64,000 nt of DNA from Flavisphingomonas formosensis (lineage in GTDB: Bacteria > Pseudomonadota > Alphaproteobacteria > Sphingomonadales > Sphingomonadaceae), in assembly GCF_009755815.1 (NCBI RefSeq), contig NZ_WRPK01000001.1, positions 186,001-250,000 of the forward strand, in the 5' to 3' direction. Below the pieces are notes generated by a model, which did not search any database, was not told the DNA's origin, and saw nothing but the letters and a program-made list of their open reading frames with translations. The position numbers were made by a program, and so were the translations under genes. Position 1 is the first letter of the stretch. Every line of letters begins with the position of its first letter. Positions 24,494-34,386 of this stretch are shown here, one piece after another.

Positions 24494-25108
24494 TTACGCC
24501 TTCTTCGGAGGGGCCTTCAGCGCCGCCTCGATCGCGCCCGTGACGCTGGGGTCGCCCGGCGGGGTCTTGGTGCCGAAGGCGGCGATCAGCTTGCCGTCGC
24601 GGCCGACGAGATATTTGTGGAAGTTCCAGCGCGGCGTCTTGTCCGGGCCGAGCACCGCCGCTGCCCAGCGATAGACCGGCAGCGCCTTGGGGCCGACCAC
24701 GTCGCCCTTCTCGGCCAGCGGGAAGTTGATCCCGAACTTCGCCTTGCAGAAGCCCGAAATCTCCTTGTTGGTCTTATATTCCTGATCCATGAAATCGCCC
24801 GAGGGCACGCCGATCACGGTGAAGCCCTTCGCCGCATAATCGGTCTGCAGCTTCTGCAGCCCCTCATATTGGGGCGTGAAGCCGCAGAAGCTGGCGGTGT
24901 TGACCAGCAGCACGACCTTGCCGGCATATTTGGAAAGCGGCATCGGCGCGCCGTCGATCGCCACCAGGTTGAAGCTGGACAGCGTCTTGCTGGCCGCGCC
25001 CGCGAGCGGCGGGGTCGGCGGGGCGACGGGGAATTCGGCCCAGGCGATGGCGCCGCCGCCGAGGATGAGCGCCGCCGCGGCGGACAGGATCAGGGTCTTC
25101 TTGCGCAT
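24494..25108 (-). CDS. Glutathione peroxidase-family protein, exported
   Basis: Protein of 204 residues. The N-terminus MRKKTLILSAAAALILGGGA is a signal sequence or anchor, so the enzyme is likely periplasmic. The thioredoxin-like fold carries the peroxidatic Cys75 in NTASFCGFTPQY and the Trp161-Asn162 pair in RWNFHKYLV. The usual Gln region reads VPSGDFMDQE, as in many bacterial non-selenium enzymes that use thioredoxin-type reductants. Start at 25108 behind GAGAGGAA. It detoxifies peroxides. Flanked by a 25-bp inverted repeat on its 5' side. Confidence 0.92.
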   Translation of the reverse strand: MRKKTLILSAAAALILGGGAIAWAEFPVAPPTPPLAGAASKTLSSFNLVAIDGAPMPLSKYAGKVVLLVNTASFCGFTPQYEGLQKLQTDYAAKGFTVIGVPSGDFMDQEYKTNKEISGFCKAKFGINFPLAEKGDVVGPKALPVYRWAAAVLGPDKTPRWNFHKYLVGRDGKLIAAFGTKTPPGDPSVTGAIEAALKAPPKKA

Positions 25109-25161
25109 CGTCAGTTCCTCTCGAAAGTCGGTCGATTTCATCGTCAGCAGGCGGATTTTCT

Positions 25162-25245
25162 CGTCATCCCAGCGAAAGCTGGGATCGCTCTCTAAACGCG
25201 CCCGGCTCGAGGTTGAGAGTGATCCCAGCTTTCGCTGGGATGACG
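25162..25245. repeat. 25-bp perfect inverted repeat
   Basis: CGTCATCCCAGCGAAAGCTG..GATC (25162-25186) is exactly complementary to 25221-25245. Each arm itself contains a CAGC-GAAA-GCTG hairpin. It lies between the peroxidase and aminopeptidase genes, both on the minus strand, and could terminate the aminopeptidase transcript. Confidence 0.85.
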
Positions 25246-25264
25246 GTGAGTTTTCGTCGCCATG

Positions 25265-27046
25265 CTAGAGCGGCCGTGTCACCTCCGCCAGCCAGGCGCG
25301 CGTGTCCTCGGGCACCAGCGGGCCGATCTCGGCGAGGACGCGGGCGTGATAGGCGTCGACCCAGGCGCGCTCGGCGGGGTCGAGCAGGGCGGTGTCGATC
25401 AGCGTGCGGTCGATCGGCGCCAGGGTGAGCGTTTCGAAGGCGAGCATCGCCTTTTCCGCGCCGGGAATCGCCTGCGGCGTCACCAGCACCAGATTCTCGA
25501 TGCGGATGCCATATTCGCCGGCCTTGTAATAGCCGGGCTCGTCCGAGAGGATCATGCCGGGCTGCAGCGGCTCGTCGCCGCCGCCGAAGGTCGCGATGCG
25601 CTGCGGCCCCTCATGCACGCCGAGATAGCTGCCGACGCCGTGGCCGGTGCCGTGGGCGTAATCGAGGCCGGCCTGCCAGAGATATTGGCGGGCGAGGATG
25701 TCGAGCTGGCCGCCGCGGGTGCCCTGCGGGAAGATCGCGCGGGCGAGCGCGATATGGCCCTTGAGCACGCGGGTGAAGCGATCGCGCATCTCGGCGGTGG
25801 GCGTGCCGATCGCGATGGTGCGGGTCACGTCGGTCGTACCGTCCTGATACTGGCCGCCGGAATCGATGAGGAAGAGCGAGCCGGGTTCGATCGGCCGGTT
25901 GGTCTCCTCGCTCACCCGATAGTGGACGACCGCGCCGTTCGGGCCGGCGCCGGAGATGGTGTCGAAGCTCAGATCCTCGAGCCGGCCGGTCTCCTCGCGA
26001 AAGGCCTGGAGGCGGGCGGCGGCGGTCAGCTCGTCGAGGCCGCCCTCCGGCGCCTCCACCGCCATCCAGTGGAGGAAGCGGGTGAGCGCCGCGCCGTCGC
26101 GGTGATGGGCGGCGCGGGTGCCGGCGATCTCCGCCTCGTTCTTGATCGCCTTGGGCAGCACGGCGGGATCGCGCGCCTCGATCACGGTGGCGCCGGCCTT
26201 GTCCAGCGCCTCGAAGATCGCGGCGACGGCGCGCTCGGGATCGGCGATGACGCGCTTGCCGGACAGGCCGGCGAGATGGCCGGCAAAGGCATCCCGCGGA
26301 TGCAGCCGCACGGCATTGCCGAGATGCTGGGCGACATCGTCGCTGAGCTTGCCCGGCTCGACGAACAGGTCCGCCGTGCCGTCGGCACCGACGAGGGCGT
26401 AGGCGAGGGCGACGGGGGTGCGATCGACATCCTTGCCGCGAATGTTGAACGTCCAGGCGATCGAATCGAGCGCGCTGAGCACGGCCGCGTCGGCCTTCTG
26501 CGCGGTCAGCCATTCGGCGATGTCCTGCCGCTTGGCGGCCGCGCTCTTGCCGGCCAGCGCGTCGGGATGGACGACCAGCTTGGCCTCGGACGGCGCCGGC
26601 CGGTCCGGCCAGATCGCGTCGACCGGATTGGTGTCGACCGCCACCAGCTCGGCGCCCTTGTCCTTGAGCGCGGCGCGCGCCTGCTTCACCCAGCCTTTGG
26701 TGTGGAGCCAGGGATCATAGCCGATCCGCGCGCCCTCCGCGGCATGGCCCTTGAGCCAGCTCGCCACGCTCGTCTCCGGCACCGACTGGTAGCTCCAGTG
26801 GCTGCCGTCCACCTGCTCGCGCACCTGCAGCGTGTAGCGCCCGTCGACGAAGATCGCGGCCTCGGCAGGCAGCACCACCGCCGAGCCGGCCGATCCCTGG
26901 AATCCGGTCAGCCAGGCGAGGCGCTGTGCATAGGCGCCGACATATTCGCTCATATGCTCGTCGGTGAGGGGGACGACGAAGCCGTCGAGCCTGCGTTTGG
27001 TCAGTTCCTCGCGAAGCGCCTGCAATCGATCCTGGTAAGTGGACAT
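25265..27046 (-). CDS. Xaa-Pro aminopeptidase, M24B family
   Basis: Protein of 593 residues with creatinase-like N-terminal domains and a pita-bread catalytic domain. The metal ligands are visible: Asp395 and Asp406 (LIDSGGQYQDGTTDVTRT), His469 (GTGHGVGSYLG), Glu503 (LSDEPGYYK) and Glu517 (GIRIENLV). Length suits the larger aminopeptidase P form. ATG 27046 (MSTYQDRLQALREE) is preferred; an upstream start adds unrelated residues. It removes N-terminal residues before proline in the cytoplasm. Divergent from the oligopeptidase B gene 77 bp away, so the two peptidases may share a regulatory region. Confidence 0.95.
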   Translation of the reverse strand: MSTYQDRLQALREELTKRRLDGFVVPLTDEHMSEYVGAYAQRLAWLTGFQGSAGSAVVLPAEAAIFVDGRYTLQVREQVDGSHWSYQSVPETSVASWLKGHAAEGARIGYDPWLHTKGWVKQARAALKDKGAELVAVDTNPVDAIWPDRPAPSEAKLVVHPDALAGKSAAAKRQDIAEWLTAQKADAAVLSALDSIAWTFNIRGKDVDRTPVALAYALVGADGTADLFVEPGKLSDDVAQHLGNAVRLHPRDAFAGHLAGLSGKRVIADPERAVAAIFEALDKAGATVIEARDPAVLPKAIKNEAEIAGTRAAHHRDGAALTRFLHWMAVEAPEGGLDELTAAARLQAFREETGRLEDLSFDTISGAGPNGAVVHYRVSEETNRPIEPGSLFLIDSGGQYQDGTTDVTRTIAIGTPTAEMRDRFTRVLKGHIALARAIFPQGTRGGQLDILARQYLWQAGLDYAHGTGHGVGSYLGVHEGPQRIATFGGGDEPLQPGMILSDEPGYYKAGEYGIRIENLVLVTPQAIPGAEKAMLAFETLTLAPIDRTLIDTALLDPAERAWVDAYHARVLAEIGPLVPEDTRAWLAEVTRPL

Positions 27047-27123
27047 GAACTCATACCTGCCTAAATGCGTGGGATAGAACATAGGCGCGTCCGCCTCGCC
27101 GCGCCAGACAAGGAACCCTCGCC

Positions 27124-29178
27124 ATGATCCTTCCCGCGCCGCCCACCGCCCCGTCACGCCCGCACAGCTTCACCCGCCATGGCGTGACCGTGGAGGATAA
27201 TTGGGCCTGGCTGCGCGATCCCGGCTATCCGGCGGTGGAGGACAAGGTGATCCTCGCCCATCTCGAGGCCGAGAACGCCTATTTCGCAGGCGCGATGGCG
27301 CCGCGCGCGGCGCTGGTCGAGACGCTGTTCGAGGAGATGAAGGGCCGGCTGAAGCAGGACGAGGCCAGCGTGCCGGTGAAGGATGGCGACTGGCTGAGCT
27401 GGTGGGCGTACCGGCCCGGCGAGCAATATCGCCGCTGGTATCGCCGCCCCGTCGCGGGCGGGCCGGACGTGCTGATCCTCGACGAGCCGGCGCTGGCCGA
27501 GGGCAAGGCCTATTTCCGCCTCGGCGCGATGGCGCAGAGCCCGGACGGCCGGTTGCTCGCCTATGCGGTCGACGACAATGGATCGGAGCGCTTCACCCTG
27601 CGCATCCGCGACCTGGCGACCGGAGAGGATTTGCCGGACGTCATTCCCGGCACGCTCGGCGGCGTGGTCTGGCGGGCGGATTCGGCGGCGCTGGTCTATG
27701 GCCTCGTCAACGACAATTGGCGGATCGACGTCGCCAGGATGCATCGCATCGGCACGCCGGTGGACAGCGACGTGGAACTCTACCGCGAGGCGGACGAGGG
27801 TTTCCAGGTGGGCATCGGCCACAGCCAGTCGCGCCGATTCCTGATCCTTTCGACCGGCGATCACGTCACCAGCGAGGTGCGGCTGGTGCCGCTGGCGGAT
27901 CCCGAGGCGGCGCCGATCCTGGTTTCGCCACGCCAGCCGGGGCGCGAATATGAGGTGGAGGAGCATGACGGCACGCTCTTCATCCGCACCAACGACACTC
28001 ATCCCAATTTCCGCATCGCCGCCGCACCGCTGGAGGCGCCGGGCGACTGGCGCGAGGTGATGGCGCCGTCCGACCATTTCTACGTGCGCGGGCTCACCAC
28101 CTTCGCCGGCTTCTACGTGGTGTCGGGCCGCGAGGACGGGCTCGATCAGATCCTGCTGCGCGGCTATGCCGACGGCGAGACGCGCATTCCCTTCCCGGAG
28201 GCGAGCTATGTCGCGAGCCTGGCCGCCAATCCCGAATATGATGTCGGCACGCTGCGCCTCTCCTACCAGTCGATGGTGACGCCGCCGACCGTCTATGACT
28301 ATGCGGTGGCGACGGGCGCGTTCGAGACGCTGAAGGTGCAGGAGATACCGAGCGGCTATGACGCGTCGGCCTATGCGACCGAGCGGCTGCACGTGCCGGC
28401 GCGCGATGGCACGCTGGTGCCCGTGTCGGTCGTCTATCGCAAGGATTTCGCCAGGGACGGATCGGGGCCGCTGCACCTCTACGGCTATGGCGCCTATGGC
28501 ATCGCGATCCCGCCCGGCTTCTCGACCGTGCGCCTCTCGCTGCTCGACCGCGGCTTCGCCTATGCCATCGCGCATATCCGGGGCGGCGACGATCTCGGCT
28601 ATCGCTGGTATCGCGACGGCACGCTGGCCAAGCGCACCAACACCTTCACCGATTTCGTCGACGTGGCGAAGGGGCTGATCGCGGCGGGCTTCGCCGCGCC
28701 GGGGCGCATCTCCATCTCCGGCGGCTCGGCGGGCGGCGAACTGATGGGCGCGGTGATGAACAGCGATCCCGATCTATGGGGCGCGGTGGTGGCGCATGTG
28801 CCGTTCGTCGACGTGCTCAACACGATGCTGGACGACAGCCTGCCGCTCACCCCCGGCGAATGGCCGGAATGGGGCAATCCGATCACCGACAAGGCCGCGT
28901 TCGACCTGATCCTCAGCTATTCGCCTTATGACAATGTGCGCGCCCAGGCCTATCCGCCGGTGCTGATCACCGCCGGGCTCAACGATCCGCGCGTCACCTA
29001 TTGGGAGCCGGCGAAATGGGCCGCGCGGCTGCGCGCGACCAAGACCGACGACAATATCCTGCTGCTCAAGACCAATATGGGCGCGGGCCATGGCGGCAAG
29101 TCCGGCCGCTTCGAGCATCTGCGCGAGGATGCGGAGGAGCAGGCCTTCATCCTGTGGCAGCTCGGGATGGCGGGGTAA
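27124..29178 (+). CDS. ptrB: Oligopeptidase B-like prolyl oligopeptidase family protein (S9A)
   Basis: Protein of 684 residues: N-terminal beta-propeller followed by an alpha/beta hydrolase domain. Catalytic triad: Ser535 in SGGSAGGELMG, Asp621 in GLNDPRVTYWEP, His656 in GAGHGGKSGR. The YGYGAYGI and IRGGDDLGYRWYRDG blocks are typical of S9 peptidases. No signal peptide. It cleaves short peptides, in true oligopeptidase B after basic residues. Specificity to basic residues is inferred from family resemblance. Confidence 0.92.
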   Translation: MILPAPPTAPSRPHSFTRHGVTVEDNWAWLRDPGYPAVEDKVILAHLEAENAYFAGAMAPRAALVETLFEEMKGRLKQDEASVPVKDGDWLSWWAYRPGEQYRRWYRRPVAGGPDVLILDEPALAEGKAYFRLGAMAQSPDGRLLAYAVDDNGSERFTLRIRDLATGEDLPDVIPGTLGGVVWRADSAALVYGLVNDNWRIDVARMHRIGTPVDSDVELYREADEGFQVGIGHSQSRRFLILSTGDHVTSEVRLVPLADPEAAPILVSPRQPGREYEVEEHDGTLFIRTNDTHPNFRIAAAPLEAPGDWREVMAPSDHFYVRGLTTFAGFYVVSGREDGLDQILLRGYADGETRIPFPEASYVASLAANPEYDVGTLRLSYQSMVTPPTVYDYAVATGAFETLKVQEIPSGYDASAYATERLHVPARDGTLVPVSVVYRKDFARDGSGPLHLYGYGAYGIAIPPGFSTVRLSLLDRGFAYAIAHIRGGDDLGYRWYRDGTLAKRTNTFTDFVDVAKGLIAAGFAAPGRISISGGSAGGELMGAVMNSDPDLWGAVVAHVPFVDVLNTMLDDSLPLTPGEWPEWGNPITDKAAFDLILSYSPYDNVRAQAYPPVLITAGLNDPRVTYWEPAKWAARLRATKTDDNILLLKTNMGAGHGGKSGRFEHLREDAEEQAFILWQLGMAG

Positions 29179-29204
29179 GGGTGGACGTCTGTCGCCCCCT
29201 TCTC

Positions 29205-29312
29205 CCGTTCGGTTCGAGCGAAGTCGAGAACCCCCTTCGAGCGAAGCCGAGAAGGGAAAAGAACCCTCGACTTCGCTCGGGCGAGGTTCTCGACTTCGCT
29301 CGAACCGAACGG
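29205..29312. repeat. Composite inverted repeat, family D
   Basis: CCGTTCGGTTCGAGCGAAGT at the left is complementary to the right end (ACTTCGCTCGAACCGAACGG). The inside holds more GAAGTCGAGA and TCTCGACTTC units. Related to the element inside the duplicated-HTH gene at 18730-18880. Confidence 0.85.
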
Positions 29313-29364
29313 GTGTGGGGTGTGAGAGTCGTCCTGGAGGCGAATCGATGACGCGAGCGCTGCC

Positions 29365-29760
29365 ATGACGCCGTTCGAGCAGGAGATCGTCGCTGCGGCG
29401 GAGGACATCGACGAACTCGGCCATGTCAACAATGCGGTGTGGGTGCGCTGGATCCAGGACGTCGCGACGGCGCATTGGCTCGCCGTCGCCGATCCGGCGC
29501 ATGTCGCGGCGTGGCTCTGGGTGGTGACGCGGCACGAGATCGATTATCTGCGCCCGCTGCGCGAGGGCGAGCGGGTGACGGCGCGCACCTGGATCGCCGA
29601 GCCGCCCAAGGGCGCGCGCTTCGACCGGCATATGGAATTCGTCGGCACCGACGGCCAGTTGCATGTGCGGGCACGCACGACGTGGGCGATCATCGACCGG
29701 GCGAGCGGCCGGCCCGCGCGGGTGCCGGCGGAGGTGGCGGCGCCGTTCCTGGCGGGATGA
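29365..29760 (+). CDS. Acyl-CoA thioesterase, 4-hydroxybenzoyl-CoA thioesterase/YbgC type
   Basis: Hot-dog-fold protein of 131 residues. EDIDELGHVNNAVWVRWIQD near residue 14 is the family signature with the catalytic Asp, and VVTRHEIDYLRPLREGERV forms the conserved beta strand. It hydrolyses acyl-CoA thioesters in the cytoplasm; substrate undefined. Convergent with the downstream hydrolase gene. Confidence 0.9.
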   Translation: MTPFEQEIVAAAEDIDELGHVNNAVWVRWIQDVATAHWLAVADPAHVAAWLWVVTRHEIDYLRPLREGERVTARTWIAEPPKGARFDRHMEFVGTDGQLHVRARTTWAIIDRASGRPARVPAEVAAPFLAG

Positions 29761-29777
29761 CCCGTCCCGGATAAGGT

Positions 29778-30446
29778 TCAGCCGGCGAGCGCGCCGATCA
29801 TCGCGGCCAGCGCGTCGGGCGCGCGGACCATGCCGAGATGGCTGCAGCCGACCTCGATCGCCGCGTCCCGCTCATGGGTTTCGCCGCGGGCGCAGGCGGG
29901 ATCGATCACACCGTCCCGGGCCGACCAGATGGCGACGGTCTGCACCGGCGGCTTTTCCGGCAGGTTCACCGGCAGCGGCGGCGCGTCGACGGGGTGACGG
30001 GCGATCAGCTCGTAGAGGCGCCAGACGCGGTTGCCGCGCGGATCGCCGGAGAAGGGGCTGCCCATGGTGATCACCCGGGTGACCGCATCGGGGCGCTCCT
30101 TGGCAAGCTCGCGCGCGAACAGGCCGCCGAGGCTCCAGCCGACCAGCGCGACCGGCTCGCCCGCTTCGGCGCGAACCTGGTCCAGCCGGGCGGACAGGCG
30201 CACCAGCGTATCGGCGCGCGTGCCGAAATTGATGCCCATCCGCCAGCCATAGGCGCGATAGCCAGCCTGTTCGAGGGCGCGGCGCATCAGCACGGTGGAC
30301 AGATCGGTGGCGAGAAAGCCCGGAATCACCATCACCGGCTGCCCGCGGCCGCGGACCACCGCCGGCGCGAATCGCGCCGTGGCGGGCGATGACGCTACGG
30401 CATGACGCTTTTCGGTCCTGGCAGTGACAATTTGATGACGGGCCAT
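29778..30446 (-). CDS. Alpha/beta hydrolase (lipase/esterase-like), divergent from the biotin operon
   Basis: Protein of 222 residues starting MARHQIVTARTEKR at 30446 behind GAAGAGG. The core carries VMVIPGFLATDLS (oxyanion region), the nucleophile elbow VGWSLGGLFARELA, and a late Asp/His pair (ARDGVIDP and GCSHLGM). It faces bioF across 156 bp. The GWSLGG elbow and the location beside bioC make it a candidate for the pimeloyl-ACP methyl ester esterase step normally done by BioH, but the rest resembles a general lipase-type hydrolase. Function otherwise unknown. Confidence 0.8.
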   Translation of the reverse strand: MARHQIVTARTEKRHAVASSPATARFAPAVVRGRGQPVMVIPGFLATDLSTVLMRRALEQAGYRAYGWRMGINFGTRADTLVRLSARLDQVRAEAGEPVALVGWSLGGLFARELAKERPDAVTRVITMGSPFSGDPRGNRVWRLYELIARHPVDAPPLPVNLPEKPPVQTVAIWSARDGVIDPACARGETHERDAAIEVGCSHLGMVRAPDALAAMIGALAG

Positions 30447-30602
30447 GGCCTCTTCAAACGGCAAATCGGCTTTCCCGTCAATGAACGAGGCCCGGTTTGC
30501 CCCCGGCTGCACCCGCTTTTCCGGCCCCGCCGATCTCCGCCGCCGGCATCGCATGCGGCTTGATGGTTTCGCCGGAGCGAAAAGCGCTCTAGGGGCGCGG
30601 CG

Positions 30603-31727
30603 ATGGCCCCGCACGATCCCCATCGCCGCCACCTCGAAGGCCTCGCCCGCCGCGATCGGCTGCGTGCGCTCGCGCCGCGGGCCGGGCTCGACTTCGCATC
30701 CAACGACTATCTCAGCCTCGCGACTTCCCCCGAGCTGCGGGCGGTGGCCGAAGCGGCGCTGGCGCGCGGCGTGCCGCTCGGCTCGGGCGGATCGCGCCTG
30801 CTGCGCGGCAACCATCCCGAGCATGAGGCGCTGGAAGCCGAGGCCGCGGCCTTTTTCGGCGCGGAAAGCGCGCTCTGGCTGTCCAGCGGCTATGGCGCCA
30901 ATTCGATGCTGGTGGCGACCCTGCCGCAGCGCGGGGACCTGATCGTCCACGATGCGCTGATCCACGCAAGCACACATGAAGGCCTGCGGCTGACCCGCGG
31001 CGAAGCCGTGCCGGCGGCGCACAACGACGCGGACGCCTTCGCCGATGCGATCGCCGCCTGGCGCGCGCGGGGCGGCATGGGGCGGCCGTGGATCGCGGTG
31101 GAGAGCCTCTACAGCATGGATGGCGATCGCGCGCCGCTCGCCGCGCTGGCCGCGATCGCGGACCGGCACGAGGCATATCTGCTGATCGACGAGGCGCACG
31201 CCACCGGCGTGTTCGGTGCGGATGGGCGGGGGCTCGCCGGCGCGCTGGAAGGGCGCGAGAATGTCGTCACCCTGCATACCTGCGGCAAGGGGCTGGGCTG
31301 CGAGGGCGCGTTGATCGCGGCCCCGCGCGTGCTGACCGACTATATCGTCAACCAGGGACGCGGTTTCATCTTCTCGACCGCGCCGTCGCCGCTGATGGCC
31401 GCGGTCGCCCGCGGCGCGCTGGCGCTGGTGCGCGACCGGCCGGAGCGCCGCGACCGGCTGGCCGCGCTGGTCGCCGCCGCGGCCGCGCTGTTCGAGCACG
31501 AACTGGGCGTCGCGGCCAGCGGATCGCAGATCCAGCCGGTGATCCTCGGCGACAATGGCCGCGCCATGCGGGTCGCGGGTGCCTTGCAGCAGGCGGGCTT
31601 CGACGTGCGCGGCATCCGCCCGCCGACTGTGCCGGACGGCACCGCGCGGCTGCGCGTCTCGCTGACGCTCAACGTATCGGAAACAGATGTCGCGGCGCTG
31701 GTGGCGGCGATCGGGGCCGCGCTGTGA
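30603..31727 (+). CDS. bioF: 8-amino-7-oxononanoate synthase
   Basis: PLP enzyme of 374 residues that condenses pimeloyl-ACP with L-alanine, the first ring-forming stage of biotin synthesis. Motifs: FASNDYLSLA, GSGGSRLLRGNHPEHEALE, LIDEAHATGVFG, and the PLP lysine in HTCGKGLGCEGAL. It opens a four-gene operon; its stop overlaps the bioC start by four bases. No BioR or biotin repressor site could be identified in the 156 bp upstream. Confidence 0.95.
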   Translation: MAPHDPHRRHLEGLARRDRLRALAPRAGLDFASNDYLSLATSPELRAVAEAALARGVPLGSGGSRLLRGNHPEHEALEAEAAAFFGAESALWLSSGYGANSMLVATLPQRGDLIVHDALIHASTHEGLRLTRGEAVPAAHNDADAFADAIAAWRARGGMGRPWIAVESLYSMDGDRAPLAALAAIADRHEAYLLIDEAHATGVFGADGRGLAGALEGRENVVTLHTCGKGLGCEGALIAAPRVLTDYIVNQGRGFIFSTAPSPLMAAVARGALALVRDRPERRDRLAALVAAAAALFEHELGVAASGSQIQPVILGDNGRAMRVAGALQQAGFDVRGIRPPTVPDGTARLRVSLTLNVSETDVAALVAAIGAAL

Positions 31728-32461
31728 GCGATCCGCTGTCCGCCTTCGGCCGGGCGGAAGCCTATGACGCTTATGCGCAGACGCAGCGCCACGTCGCCGA
31801 GGCGCTGGCCGGCCGGATCGCCGCGCTGCCCCTCCCGAAGGCGCCGCGCGTACTGGAGATCGGCTGCGGCACGGGATTCCTCACCGCGGCGCTGCGCCCG
31901 CGTATCGGCGGCGACTGGACGGTGACCGACCTCGCGCCGGAAATGCTCGCCCGTTGCCGGGCGCGTATCGGCGACGGGCCGGGTCTGTGCTATCGGCTGC
32001 TGGATGGTGAGCGTCCCGATCTCGCCCCCGAATCCTTCGATCTCATCTGTTCGAGCCTCGCCTTCCAATGGTTCGCGGATCTGCAGGGCGCGCTCGAGCG
32101 GCTCATGGCGCTGCTCGCGCCGGGCGGCCGGATCGCCTTTGCGACCATGGCGGAGGAGAGCTTCGCGGAATGGCGGGCCGCCTTCGTTTTCGCCGGACTG
32201 GAGCCGGCGACGCCGCTCTATCCGTCGATCACGCAGCTGGCGGCGCTGTCCGACGCCGCCATTGCCGAGGAGCATATCGTCGAGCGGCATGCCGACGCGC
32301 GGGCTTTCCTGACGGCGCTGCGCGGGATCGGCGCGCAGAGCCCGCGTGCGGGGCATCGGCCGGCGACGGCAGCGGAACTGCGGCGGGTGATGGCGGCGTT
32401 CGAGGCGGGCGGCGCGAGCGTGACCTATCATGTCGCCTATGTGGTGGTGGATGGAGAATGA
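31724..32461 (+). CDS. bioC: Malonyl-ACP O-methyltransferase
   Basis: Methyltransferase of 245 residues starting at GTG 31724 inside the bioF stop (GTGA). SAM-binding motif I is [33 protein letters not shown] is the BioC-like post-motif. It methylates malonyl-ACP so that it can be elongated to pimeloyl-ACP methyl ester. Its stop overlaps the bioD start (ATGA), so expression is coupled. Confidence 0.9.
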   Translation: MSDPLSAFGRAEAYDAYAQTQRHVAEALAGRIAALPLPKAPRVLEIGCGTGFLTAALRPRIGGDWTVTDLAPEMLARCRARIGDGPGLCYRLLDGERPDLAPESFDLICSSLAFQWFADLQGALERLMALLAPGGRIAFATMAEESFAEWRAAFVFAGLEPATPLYPSITQLAALSDAAIAEEHIVERHADARAFLTALRGIGAQSPRAGHRPATAAELRRVMAAFEAGGASVTYHVAYVVVDGE

Positions 32462-33084
32462 AGGGCTTCGTTGTTACCGGCACCGGTACGGGCATCGGCA
32501 AAACCGTGTTTTCCGCCGCGCTCGTGGGCGCCCTGGATGGCTTTTACTGGAAGCCCGTCCAGTCCGGGCTCGAGGAGGCGACAGACAGCGAGACGGTTGC
32601 CTCGCTCGCCGGCCTCGCGCCGGAGCGCATCCTGCCGGAGGCGTGGCGGCTCAAGCTGCCGGCGTCGCCGCATAGATCAGCGGCGGTGGAAGGGGTCGAG
32701 ATCGATCCCGGCTCGCTGGAGCCGCCGTCCTGTCCCGGCCTGCTGGTGATCGAGGGCGCTGGCGGCCTGCTGGTGCCGCTGACCCGCACCACGCTCTTCG
32801 CCGATCTGTTCGCGCGCTGGGGCTGGCCGGTGGTGCTGTGCGTCGGCACCGGGCTCGGCTCGATCAACCATGCGCTGCTGTCGGTGGAGGCGCTACGCGC
32901 ACGCGGACTTTCCATCCATGGCCTCGCCTTCATCGGCGAGCCGCATCAGGATGACGAGGAGATCATCTGCGCGATCGGCGGGGTCCGGCGGCTGGGCCGG
33001 CTGCCGCGCGTCGACCCGCTGAACCGCGAGCGGCTGGCCGCCGCCTTCGCCGTCCATTTCGACATCGGGGATTTCGCCGCATGA
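32458..33084 (+). CDS. bioD: Dethiobiotin synthetase
   Basis: Protein of 208 residues with an N-terminal P-loop ([17 protein letters not shown]), [14 protein letters not shown] and [12 protein letters not shown]. It carboxylates 7,8-diaminononanoate and closes the ureido ring using ATP. Overlaps both neighbouring biotin genes by four bases. Confidence 0.95.
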   Translation: MKGFVVTGTGTGIGKTVFSAALVGALDGFYWKPVQSGLEEATDSETVASLAGLAPERILPEAWRLKLPASPHRSAAVEGVEIDPGSLEPPSCPGLLVIEGAGGLLVPLTRTTLFADLFARWGWPVVLCVGTGLGSINHALLSVEALRARGLSIHGLAFIGEPHQDDEEIICAIGGVRRLGRLPRVDPLNRERLAAAFAVHFDIGDFAA

Positions 33085-34340
33085 GCTCGCCCGTCTGGCA
33101 CGCCTTCACCCAGCATGGCCTGCGCGAGCCTATCCCGCTGGTTACGCATGCCGAGGGCGCGACGCTCCACACCGCGGATGGCGGCCGCTTCGTCGACGGC
33201 ATCTCTTCCTGGTGGGTGACGACGCACGGCCATTGCCATCCGCGGATCATGGCGGCGATCCGCGCGCAGACCGAGCAGCTGGACCAGCTGATCTTCGCCG
33301 GCTGGACGCACGAGCCGGCCGAGACGCTGGCGCGCGGCCTGATCGACATCATGCCAGCGCCGCTCGCCCATGTCTTCTTCTCGGATTCGGGCTCCACCTG
33401 CGTCGAGGTCGCGATCAAGATGGCGCTCGGCTACTGGGCCAATATCGGCGCGCCGCGGCACCGCCTGATCGTCATGGAATCGAGCTATCATGGCGATACG
33501 ATCGGCGCGATGTCGGTCGGCGAGCGGGGGGTCTACAATCGCGCCTATGCGCCGCTGCTGTTCGACGTCGACAGCATCCCCTTTCCGGTCGCGGGAGCCG
33601 AGCAGGCGACCCTCGACGCGCTCGAGCGGCTGTGCCGCGCGCCCGAGCGGCCGGCGGCCTTCATCGTCGAGCCGCTCGTCCTCGGCGCGGGCGGCATGCG
33701 CATGTACGGGCCCGCCGTGCTGCGCGAGATGCGCGCGATCTGCGCCGCGCACGACGTGCTGTTCATCCTCGACGAGGTGATGACCGGCTGGGGCCGCACC
33801 GGCACGCTGCTGGCCTGCGAGCAGGCGGGCGTCGCGCCCGACATCCTCTGCCTGTCGAAGGGGCTTACCGGCGGTTCGGTGCCGCTGGCGGTCACGCTCG
33901 CCGCCGCGCCGATCTTCGAGGCGCATCGCTCCGAGGACCGGTCTCGCATGTTCTTCCATTCCTCCAGCTACACCGCCAATCCGATCGCCTGCGCGGCGGC
34001 CAACGCCAATCTGGCGATCTGGCGCGAGGAGCCGGTGCGGGAGCGCATCGCGGCGCTGGGCGCGATGCAGGAGGAGAGGCTGCGGGGACTTGCCGGCCAC
34101 GATCGGCTGGTCGACCTGCGCCGCTGCGGCACGATCGCGGCGATGGAGATGGCGGTGGACGATGGCGGCTATCTCGCCGGGCTCGGCCCCCGGCTCACCG
34201 CCTTCTTCCGCGATCGGGGGCTGCTGCTGCGGACGATGGGCAACACCATCTACGTCATGCCGCCTTATTGCATCGAGACGGACGATCTCGATCGCATCTA
34301 TGCGGCGATCGGCGAGGCGGCGGAGCGGGACTGGGCATAA
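33081..34340 (+). CDS. bioA: Adenosylmethionine-8-amino-7-oxononanoate aminotransferase
   Basis: Class III aminotransferase of 419 residues. [15 protein letters not shown] and [12 protein letters not shown] are BioA-like; [14 protein letters not shown] contains the PLP-binding Asp, and the Schiff-base lysine is in [15 protein letters not shown]. It makes 7,8-diaminononanoate with SAM as amino donor. Last gene of bioFCDA; bioB is not in the window. Confidence 0.96.
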   Translation: MSSPVWHAFTQHGLREPIPLVTHAEGATLHTADGGRFVDGISSWWVTTHGHCHPRIMAAIRAQTEQLDQLIFAGWTHEPAETLARGLIDIMPAPLAHVFFSDSGSTCVEVAIKMALGYWANIGAPRHRLIVMESSYHGDTIGAMSVGERGVYNRAYAPLLFDVDSIPFPVAGAEQATLDALERLCRAPERPAAFIVEPLVLGAGGMRMYGPAVLREMRAICAAHDVLFILDEVMTGWGRTGTLLACEQAGVAPDILCLSKGLTGGSVPLAVTLAAAPIFEAHRSEDRSRMFFHSSSYTANPIACAAANANLAIWREEPVRERIAALGAMQEERLRGLAGHDRLVDLRRCGTIAAMEMAVDDGGYLAGLGPRLTAFFRDRGLLLRTMGNTIYVMPPYCIETDDLDRIYAAIGEAAERDWA

Positions 34341-34386
34341 GCGGCCTTCATCCTCCTGCTGCTGCGGGGCAACGGGGGACGATGGT

